NCBI RefSeq assembly: GCF_001507435.1
Contig: NZ_LMWH01000282.1
Coordinates: forward strand, 1-27,523
DNA length: 27,523 nucleotides
Direction: 5' to 3'
Source of the DNA: Streptomyces sp. NRRL F-5122
Lineage (GTDB): Bacteria > Actinomycetota > Actinomycetes > Streptomycetales > Streptomycetaceae
A model generated the notes under the pieces. That model ran no database searches. It was not told the origin of the DNA and saw only the letters and a program-made list of their open reading frames with translations. Positions 21,540 through 27,523 of this stretch are shown one piece after another (position 1 is the first letter of the stretch; each line of letters begins with the position of its first letter). Both the position numbers and the translations under genes were made by a program.

Positions 21540-24227
21540 GTGGACAAGCTGAGATACGGGTCCGACGACTTCGGCACCGCGGGCACGCTCACCCTCGGTG
21601 GTGAGCGGTACTCCGTCCAACGGATCTCCGGCATCGCCCCGGCGGCCTGGCCGTACTCGATCAAGGTCCTGCTGGAGAACCTGCTGCGCCACGCACACTG
21701 GGGCCAGGTGACGTCCGATCAGGTCGAGTCACTGCTCGGCTGGGGGCGCGCGGACTCCTTCGCACGGGCCGTCGACGTCCATCCGGCACGCGCGTTCCTG
21801 CATGACACGAACGGGGTGCCGGCCCTCGCCGACCTCGCCGCGCTGCGTGCGGCGGTGGCAGAACGCGGTGGCGACCCGGCGCGCGTCAACCCGGTCATCC
21901 CCGTCGAATTGACGGTCGATCACTCGGTCGTCGCGGACATAGCGGGTCGTCCCGACGCGGTCGAGCGCAACGTTGCGCTCGAGTACGAGCGCAACGCCGA
22001 GCGATTCCGCTTCCTGAAGTGGGGGCGCGATGTGCTGCGCGACGTGGCAGTCGTGCCGCCCGGCACCGGCATCATGCACCAGGTCAACCTCGAGTACCTG
22101 GCCCGCGTGGTCGTGACCCGCCACGGCTGGGCGTTTCCCGACCTGTGCCTCGGCACCGACTCCCACACGACGATGATCGGCGGCCTCAGCACCCTGGGCT
22201 GGGGCATCGGCGGCATCGAGGCCGAGGCAGCCATGCTCGGCCAGCCCCTATCGATGCTGATCCCTCCCGTGGTCGGCGTCCGGCTGGACAGCGAACTGCC
22301 CGAGGGCGCCACCGCCACCGACCTGGTCCTCACCGTTACAGAACTCCTGCGCGAGCACGGTGTGGTGGGCAAATTCGTGGAGTTCCACGGCCACGGAGCC
22401 GCTCGCCTCTCCTTGGCCGACCGGGCCACCCTGGCCAACATGGCCCCTGAGTATGGGGCGACCTGCGGGTATTTCCCGATCGATGACGAGACCCTGCGCT
22501 ACCTGCGTTTCACCGGCAGAGCGCCCAAGCACGTCGCCCTCGTCGAGGCCTATGCGAAAGAACAGGGGCTGTGGCACCGTCCGGACGCGCCGCCGCGCTA
22601 TACCGAGGCACTCCGGCTCGATCTCTCTACTGTTGTGCCGTCCCTGGCAGGCCCGAGCCGCCCTCAGGACCGCGTGCCGCTCACCCGGGTACGCGACACG
22701 TTGCGCGAACGATCCGGCACCGCTGAGCGGGGGAGTGCTACGCGGCCCGTACCGGCAGGGGACGATTCCCACAGCCCCGATGGCCGCCTCCTGGATGCAG
22801 CCGTTGTGATCGCCGCGATCACCTCCTGTACCAACACCGCCAATCCGTCGGTGATGGTCGGCGCGGGCCTGCTCGCCCGTAACGCCGTCGAACGCGGACT
22901 GCGGACCAAGCCCTGGGTGAAGACCAGCCTGTCGCTCGGCTCCCGCGTCGTCATGGACTACCTGGACGCCGCGGGCCTGACGCCGTACCTGGAGAAGCTG
23001 GGCTTCCACCTGACCGGCTACGGATGCATGACCTGCATCGGAGCCTCGGGGCCGCTGGCAGACGGAGTGTCCGAAGCGGTGCGCGAACAGGGCCTCAACG
23101 TTGCCGCGGTGCTGTCCGGCAACCGCAACTTCGAGGGCCGCATCCACCCCGAGGCACGCATGAACTTCCTCGCCTCACCCCCGCTTGTCGTGGCATACGC
23201 CCTGATCGGCACCGTAGACACCGATCTGACCGCCGAAGCCCTCGGCCTCGACCATAACGGGCACCCCGTTTTCCTGCGGGACATCTGGCCGACCGCCAAC
23301 GAGATCCGGGAGGTCGTCGAAACCGCGCTCACACCGGACATGTTCGTCCGCGCCTACGCGGACGTCTTTACAGGCGACGCTCGCTGGGCGGCACTTGACG
23401 CTCCGGCGGACGAACTCTTCGACTGGCTCGACAACTCCACGTATCTGCTCCATCCCCCGTTCCTGGACGGCGTGGGTGACACGCCCGAGCCGATGGACGA
23501 CATCCAGGGCGCGCGGGTGCTGGCCAGCCTCGGCGACTCAGTGACCACCGACCACCTCTCGCCGGCCGGTGCCATTCCCGTGCAGAGCCCGGCGGGCCGT
23601 TACCTCACCGCGCACGGCACACCGCGTGCACGACTCAACACATACGCCTCGCGCCGCGGCAACCACGAGGTCATGATGCGCGGTGCACTCGCCAACATCC
23701 GGCTGCGTAACCGGCTCGTCCCGGGAATCGAAGGCGGATTCACCCGCGACTTCACGGCGAACGGAGCGGTCACCACCATCCATGAGGCGGCTGCCGCTTA
23801 CCGCGCCGCCGGCATCCCGCACATCCTGCTGGCCGGCAAGGAGTACGGCACCGGCTCCTCCCGGGACTGGGCGGCCAAGGGCCCGGCCTTGCTGGGCGTG
23901 CGCGCCGTGCTGGCCGAGTCCTTCGAACGCATCCATCGGTCGAACCTGGTGGGCATGGGCATCCTGCCGCTCCAATTCCTACCGGGCGACAGCGTCACCG
24001 CACTCGGACTCACCGGAGAGGAGGTCTACGACATCCTCGGCCTCCCCGACGCCCTCGAGGACGACTGCGATGACAACGGAGCCGCTCCCACAGTGCTAGT
24101 ACGCGCGGACACCCGGACATTTCGAGCGGCGGTACGCCTAGACACGCCCCGCGAGCGGACTCACTACCGACACGGCGGCATCCTGCCTTACGTCCTGCGC
24201 GAATTCACCCGCGGAACACACCCGTGA
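21540..24227 (+). CDS. acnA: Aconitate hydratase (AcnA/IRP type)
   Basis: An 895-residue cytoplasmic [4Fe-4S] enzyme interconverting citrate and isocitrate in the TCA cycle. Cluster ligands are visible as Cys430 (ITSCTNT) and Cys496/Cys499 (GYGCMTCIG). Other family motifs are LGTDSHT (204-210), the GRIHPEARMNFLASPPLVVAY stretch (split here as GRIHPEARMNF and LASPPLVVAY), and the swivel domain's GKEYGTGSSRDWAAKG. Length fits bacterial AcnA. The sequence opens DKLRYGSDDFGTAGTL, unlike the housekeeping SxNSF-type start I would expect, so this may be a second, specialised paralogue. Related aconitase-like enzymes also act in phosphinothricin synthesis, but no such genes are near. GTG at 21540 follows GGAGG. 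The divergent promoter carries two related palindromes. Confidence 0.92.
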   Translation: MDKLRYGSDDFGTAGTLTLGGERYSVQRISGIAPAAWPYSIKVLLENLLRHAHWGQVTSDQVESLLGWGRADSFARAVDVHPARAFLHDTNGVPALADLAALRAAVAERGGDPARVNPVIPVELTVDHSVVADIAGRPDAVERNVALEYERNAERFRFLKWGRDVLRDVAVVPPGTGIMHQVNLEYLARVVVTRHGWAFPDLCLGTDSHTTMIGGLSTLGWGIGGIEAEAAMLGQPLSMLIPPVVGVRLDSELPEGATATDLVLTVTELLREHGVVGKFVEFHGHGAARLSLADRATLANMAPEYGATCGYFPIDDETLRYLRFTGRAPKHVALVEAYAKEQGLWHRPDAPPRYTEALRLDLSTVVPSLAGPSRPQDRVPLTRVRDTLRERSGTAERGSATRPVPAGDDSHSPDGRLLDAAVVIAAITSCTNTANPSVMVGAGLLARNAVERGLRTKPWVKTSLSLGSRVVMDYLDAAGLTPYLEKLGFHLTGYGCMTCIGASGPLADGVSEAVREQGLNVAAVLSGNRNFEGRIHPEARMNFLASPPLVVAYALIGTVDTDLTAEALGLDHNGHPVFLRDIWPTANEIREVVETALTPDMFVRAYADVFTGDARWAALDAPADELFDWLDNSTYLLHPPFLDGVGDTPEPMDDIQGARVLASLGDSVTTDHLSPAGAIPVQSPAGRYLTAHGTPRARLNTYASRRGNHEVMMRGALANIRLRNRLVPGIEGGFTRDFTANGAVTTIHEAAAAYRAAGIPHILLAGKEYGTGSSRDWAAKGPALLGVRAVLAESFERIHRSNLVGMGILPLQFLPGDSVTALGLTGEEVYDILGLPDALEDDCDDNGAAPTVLVRADTRTFRAAVRLDTPRERTHYRHGGILPYVLREFTRGTHP

Positions 24228-24506
24228 CGGGAAACCCACGGCGCGGATCCGACCACGCCTTGGCAGTGACGCACCGCACCACATGTTCTCCGCGCCGACC
24301 CCCAGCCAGGATCCCGACGAAGTTCAGCTCCTCCGCATCGTTGAAGATCAACGGCATGAGGTCGCGGTCCTCCAGTTGCACCAGCACCGCCCCGAAGGTC
24401 AGCTCCTCCGCCAGCCATGCGCTGCGCCAGGTCTGTAGGGTCCCCGAGTCCCGTAGCCGCCTGACCTCGGCCTCCGACGTCTGACGTGATCTTTTTTAGC
24501 TGGCAT
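24205..24506 (-). pseudogene. Small conserved-looking gene broken by one shift at an A6 run
   Basis: On the minus strand ATG at 24506 gives MPAKK, then a run of six A residues (24497-24492). One frame to the side the reading continues convincingly for about 95 residues: RSRQTSEAEVRRLRDSG, TWRSAWLAEELTFGAVLVQL, DRDLMPLIFNDAEELNFVG, then AGGRRGEHVVRCVTAKAW and a TGA at 24205. A single extra A would restore one 100-residue frame. The end overlaps the aconitase gene by 23 bases, tail to tail. I do not recognise the family. It may be a true frameshift, ribosomal slippage on the A run, or a sequencing error in a homopolymer. Confidence 0.55.
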
Positions 24507-24539
24507 TGCAGTACCCGTGAGTGAGTCAGTGAGGCGGTG

Positions 24540-24977
24540 GATTCGTTGGGCGGGGAGGGGCGATGACGTCGGGGCCGCCGGAGGGGACGCGAAGCTGCAG
24601 CGCACGGTGGGAGCGTGAGTTGTTGCAGTCCTCGGCGTACTGGGTGAGGACCCATTGCTGGTGCTGCTCCTTATAGAAGAGCAGCCGGTTGGAGCACTCG
24701 GCCCTGGTGGCGGAAGTATGAGCCTCTCTACATGGGCGTTCATCCAGGGTGTCTGTGGCGCGTTCTTGAGGATTTTGATGCGGTGGGTGGTTCGGGCTGC
24801 GGTGGGATGGGTGATGACGCCCGAGGATGTAGACGGTGCGTGTGCCATCTCCGTGACCACGAAGGTGTACAGCCTGGTCAACGCTACGGTGACCACGTGG
24901 AAGGGGTTGGCGGCGACCAGTCCGGAGGCCTGAGCGCGTACGAGCTCACGCCATGTCGGGACGCTGTGGGTTCGTCG
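24540..24977 (-). pseudogene. Integrase-core (rve/DDE) transposase remnant with internal deletion
   Basis: The minus strand reads PTWRELVRAQASGLVAANPF, then HVVTVALTRLYTFVV, matching the start of an integrase-type catalytic core, although the expected catalytic Asp in this stretch is lost. After VITHPTAAR the middle of the core is missing, and the sequence jumps to APQTPWMNAHVERL, which holds the late MNAxxER motif with the catalytic Glu. After a shift the typical C-terminus appears in another frame: RAECSNRLLFYKEQHQQW, LTQYAEDCNNSRSHRALQL and P..GPDVIAPP. It is an inactive fragment. It borders the frameshifted gene and the MFS gene. Bases 24978-25112 hold nothing else I can assign. Confidence 0.7.
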
Positions 24978-25112
24978 GGGTGCGAGGCCGAGGCTCGCGC
25001 TGCGCAGGATGCTGGGGGTACCTGCGAAGGCTGGGGGAGGACGGTGGAGGCTCCGACGCGACGGCATGGCACGTCGGCATTGCTCTGACGGTGAGGTTCG
25101 TCATGTGATTAC

Positions 25113-26369
25113 TCACCCTTGGCTGGTCAGGTCAGTACGCGGGTTGCGTGCAGCGAAGACAGTGAACAGGGTGGCGATAACGGCAAGGGTGCCGTATCCG
25201 AGCGCGATCTGTGGCAGCGAGAAGACGTTCGAGAGCTGGCCGAAGATGAGGCTGATGAAAGCGGCGCCGCTGTAGCAGAGGAGGTAGATTGCGCTGAAGA
25301 TCGGCGCCCGGTCGGCCAGGGTGCTGCCGTGCAGCAGGCCGCGAGTGGCGGCGCTGACGGCGATGCCTTGACCGATGCCGGTGACGATGGTTGCAGCGAT
25401 GAACAACGGCAGTGCGCCGATGACCATGGCTGCAATGATGCCGATCCATCCGATCAGGACGATGACCATGCCGATGCGTTGGGCTGCCGCTGGTGTGAAT
25501 CGGCCGCCGATGGGAGCGCCGAGAACGCTGGGGGCCATGTAGGCGGCGAATACCAGTCCGAGGATGAGCGGGCTGCGGGTGTGGAGTTGATCTTCGACCA
25601 GCGCAGGCATGAAGGACTGGTAGAAAGCACCGGTCGCATAGGTGGTCACGAACACCGTGGCCGCGACAGGGAGCAGACGCCTGACCCGAGCCGGTACGCG
25701 GACCCGAGGCAGCAGTGATCGCCAAGCGCCCGGCGTCGGCTTCGTGGTTTCCGGGCTGATGACGATGAGTGCTGCAGACAGTACGAGGAGACCGGCGCAC
25801 ACCAGGTATATGAGGTGGCGTGGCCAGGGGGCGAATTGGACGAGGGCGCCGGCGGTGATGGCGCCGAGGGTGAGGCCGAGCATGGGTCCCTGGCTGGAAG
25901 CGACGGAGGCCAGCCATGCCGGCCTGGTGGGCGCGGCGTCGACGATGTAGGAGGTAAGGCTGCTGCTGGCCAACCCCGTACCGACGCCCATCAGGAGCCG
26001 ACCCGCCAACAGAGTGCCGATGTCGTGCACGTTCAGCAGCAGCAGACAGCCGAGCAGGAGCAGGCCGAGGCTGGCGATCGCGGTGCGCCGTCGCCCTAGG
26101 TGACTGGACAGCCGTCCCAGCACCAGCAGTGCGGCGATAATGCCGACGGAGTAGGTGACGAAGGCCAGCGAGATGCCGGCGTTGGTGAACCCATCCTCAG
26201 CCCGGTAGGTGTTGAACAGGGGGATCGGTGCGGCCGACGCGGCAAATGAGGCCACCAGGGAGACGAGCGCAGCTGCGAATGCCAGCCGGAGCGTTCTGCC
26301 CTGGCGAGGCCGGTTGACGACTGGTGATACGTCTGAGTCGTCGAGAGGGGCCACGTTCGGTCGCGACAT
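25113..26369 (-). CDS. Major facilitator superfamily transporter (drug-efflux type)
   Basis: A 418-residue protein with about twelve hydrophobic segments, the standard MFS number. Motif A after helix 2 reads GRLSSHLGRRRTAI, followed in helix 4 by GRLLMGVGTGLASS. A second-half loop carries GAPIGGRFTPAAAQRIG. The start at 26369 has CGGAGG upstream. The divergent neighbour is the first 27 codons of a TetR gene, and the space between carries two inverted repeats of the kind TetR proteins bind, so this is an efflux pump with its own repressor. Because the repressor is truncated, the pump may now be constitutive unless a related regulator acts here. Substrate unknown. Confidence 0.88.
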   Translation of the reverse strand: MSRPNVAPLDDSDVSPVVNRPRQGRTLRLAFAAALVSLVASFAASAAPIPLFNTYRAEDGFTNAGISLAFVTYSVGIIAALLVLGRLSSHLGRRRTAIASLGLLLLGCLLLLNVHDIGTLLAGRLLMGVGTGLASSSLTSYIVDAAPTRPAWLASVASSQGPMLGLTLGAITAGALVQFAPWPRHLIYLVCAGLLVLSAALIVISPETTKPTPGAWRSLLPRVRVPARVRRLLPVAATVFVTTYATGAFYQSFMPALVEDQLHTRSPLILGLVFAAYMAPSVLGAPIGGRFTPAAAQRIGMVIVLIGWIGIIAAMVIGALPLFIAATIVTGIGQGIAVSAATRGLLHGSTLADRAPIFSAIYLLCYSGAAFISLIFGQLSNVFSLPQIALGYGTLAVIATLFTVFAARNPRTDLTSQG

Positions 26370-26432
26370 AACGGATCATCCTCCGGTAGCTGTGCGAGTA
26401 GTCGCCGAGCCCGGGTCGGGCCGAGCACTCTT

Positions 26433-26450
26433 GTGGGCTCGGTAGCCCAC
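26433..26450. promoter_or_regulatory. TetR-type operator candidate 1
   Basis: GTGGGCT-CGGT-AGCCCAC is a perfect 7+4+7 inverted repeat. It overlaps a possible MFS -10 (TACCGA on the minus strand, 26444-26439), paired with TTGTTG at 26466-26461. Confidence 0.65.
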
Positions 26451-26472
26451 TTCACAGAGTCAACAACACCCG

Positions 26473-26496
26473 AGATTGGGCTGTCAAGCCCAATCT
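26473..26496. promoter_or_regulatory. TetR-type operator candidate 2
   Basis: AGATTGGGCT-GTCA-AGCCCAATCT is a perfect 10+4+10 inverted repeat seven bases before the truncated tetR start. It shares the core GGGCT-N4-AGCCC with candidate 1, 43 bases away. Confidence 0.75.
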
Positions 26497-26503
26497 GTGG
26501 CGT

Positions 26504-26587
26504 ATGGAAGCTACGACACGCCCTCGGGCGCCTCACAAGCTCACGGGCAAGGGCCAGGCGGCGCGTACCCGGATCCTGGAGTATTGA
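26504..26587 (+). pseudogene. Truncated TetR-family regulator (first 27 codons only)
   Basis: The reading MEATTRPRAPHKLTGKGQAA followed by RTRILEY ends at a TGA at 26585-26587. LTGKGQAARTRIL is the usual opening of LmrA-type TetR repressors, and the helix-turn-helix should follow, but the similarity stops at RILEY and unrelated sequence begins. The gene was therefore cut off, probably by insertion or deletion linked to nearby mobile DNA. There is no ribosome site before the ATG, so the intact gene may have been leaderless. It faces the MFS gene across two intact operator-like repeats. Confidence 0.65.
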
Positions 26588-27066
26588 GGGTGACGAAAAG
26601 CCATCCACCCAGGTGGCGGGCCTGATCGCTGATCTTGAATCTGGCCCACTTCGTCGGGCAGGTAGTACCAACCGTGATGCCTGGAGTGCGGGACCAGCCC
26701 GGTGCGGATCACGTCCCGGGTAGGTGGCATTCAGATCGTGCACGGGACCGCGACACAGACGCAGCCGAACGCGGCATCCACCGAATCTGGTCCAGCGAGC
26801 AACCCTGTGATCCTTCCTCACACACACCAGCCTGACCATCCATCCCAACGGCCCCAGAACCAACAAAACCTCAGCAGTAGGGCGGGGAAACGAAGGTGAG
26901 TCGGCCTGGGAGGCTCCTGAGTACCAGTGGGGTGGCCCGGGTGTTGCTGTTCGCTGTCGAGCGAAGGACTTGCAGAGAATTAACTTGTGGGCTCTGGGAC
27001 TTGGCGTCCCAGGTCAGCGCGATGCTCGCCCGCATGTTGTTCTTCTGCGAGTTCTTAGCTTGGCGT
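26588..27066. other. Gene-free stretch with no recognisable product; one hairpin
   Basis: About 480 bases lie between the TetR fragment and the transposase. Short open frames exist on both strands, including a minus-strand one around 26533-26730 containing SRHHGWYYLPDEVGQIQDQR, but I recognise no family. A perfect 7-bp hairpin (CTGGGAC, TTGGC loop, GTCCCAG) lies at 26994-27012, 55-75 bases past the transposase stop. It may be that gene's terminator or part of the element's end. Confidence 0.5.
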
Positions 27067-27522
27067 TTATGCTGCCTGCCGCTTTGAGGCGGGCTTCGCA
27101 GTGTCTGCTTTGTTTTGTTTTCCGACGGGGTGCTCGCGGGCTCGGCGCTTGTTCTTCGAGCCTGCTGGCCGACCGGGGCCTGCCGTGCCGGATTTCGGTG
27201 CGCGGGCTGGCTGAGGGGTCTTCCTGTGGAGGCGGCGAAATCCTCGGCGGACGCGCGCGGGTGTGAAGCGTCCATGTCGTGCCGGCCGTTCCCATGGCCG
27301 ACGGAGGTCTTCGGCCAGGGGCCGGGCGAGGCGGAGTTGGGTATAGGCGGCGATGATCAGCCAGGTCCAGCGGTCTGCCGCGGTCGGGTCGCGGAGTTTC
27401 GGAGCGGTCCAGCCAAGGGTCTGCTTGATCATTCTGAAGGTGTGTTCAAGATCGAATCGCCGCAGAAACGATTGCCAGAGCCGGTCCACATCGGCAGCGG
27501 TGGCATCGCAACGTGACCACCA
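27067..27522 (-). CDS. DDE transposase, C-terminal part (5' end outside window)
   Basis: The frame is open from the right edge to the TAA at 27069-27067, giving 151 residues. It contains FLRRFDLEHTFRMIKQTLGW with the probable catalytic Glu, then PKLRDPTAADRWTWLIIAAY, QLRLARPLAEDLRRPWERP and a basic GRPAGSKNKRR tail. This is the end of a large Streptomyces DDE transposase of the kind often annotated only as 'putative transposase'. The visible part is undamaged, so the element may be intact beyond the window. GTG at 27489 could be mistaken for a start, but the similarity continues upstream of it (WWSRCDATAADV). Confidence 0.75.
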   Translation of the reverse strand, partial: WWSRCDATAADVDRLWQSFLRRFDLEHTFRMIKQTLGWTAPKLRDPTAADRWTWLIIAAYTQLRLARPLAEDLRRPWERPARHGRFTPARVRRGFRRLHRKTPQPARAPKSGTAGPGRPAGSKNKRRAREHPVGKQNKADTAKPASKRQAA

Positions 27523-27523
27523 C

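Noticed and set aside
2..26587. The left-edge TetR C-terminal part and the right-side TetR N-terminal fragment as two halves of one gene split by the island
   Set aside because: Both look LmrA-like, but the left gene is simply cut by the window edge, and no junction or duplicated target site supports the split.
1..27523. tRNA, rRNA, CRISPR arrays, and large biosynthetic (NRPS/PKS) genes
   Set aside because: Looked for on both strands by eye; no tRNA cloverleaf, regularly spaced repeat array or modular synthase was seen.

Overview
The window looks like a Streptomyces-type actinomycete chromosome. It has very high G+C with strong third-position bias, GTG and TTG starts, many 4-base stop/start overlaps, and protein families typical of that genus. 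It is accessory DNA. A well-kept block of metabolic and transport genes (about 2.4 to 24.2 kb) is flanked by decayed insertion-sequence remnants and truncated regulators.

Layout. 1-430 is the C-terminal part of a TetR-family regulator. 640-2240 holds broken transposase and integrase remnants (ISL3-like, possible tyrosine recombinase, IS481-like). 2413-5365 (minus) is a translationally coupled trio: isocitrate/isopropylmalate-type dehydrogenase, succinate-semialdehyde-type aldehyde dehydrogenase and cupin. An alpha/beta hydrolase diverges from it (5542-6390, plus). A leftward group encodes a TldD-like protease, its TldE/PmbA-like partner and an SGNH hydrolase (10559 to 6397). Diverging from tldD is a long rightward array, 10862-19312: C45 (penicillin acyltransferase-type) amidase, an iron-siderophore-type ABC importer (binding protein, two permeases, ATPase), a VIT/CCC1 iron/manganese transporter, a single-chain ETF beta-alpha fusion and a ChrB N-domain protein. 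An RpiR/SIS-domain regulator closes the block (minus). Next come a small membrane protein coupled to a polytopic membrane protein (minus) and a divergent aconitase (plus). The right flank has a frameshifted small gene, a broken integrase-core transposase, an MFS transporter with a truncated TetR regulator, and a transposase running off the window.

The main new observation is a 14-bp palindrome, GTAGnGnnnnCTAC. I find it four times, all between genes: upstream of the dehydrogenase/hydrolase pair, twice between tldD and the C45 gene, and upstream of the rpiR gene. Three of the four overlap the -10 region of a convincing -35/-10 promoter. This suggests that RpiR represses itself and the whole 2.4-20.3 kb block, making it one regulon that joins amide/ester/peptide hydrolysis to metal-chelate uptake, iron transport and flavoprotein electron transfer. 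The inducer and substrate are unknown. A second pair of related palindromes (TGCARCAT type) lies between the aconitase and the membrane-protein gene, with a weaker relative upstream of the dehydrogenase trio. All functional assignments come from reading motifs by eye, without database searches.
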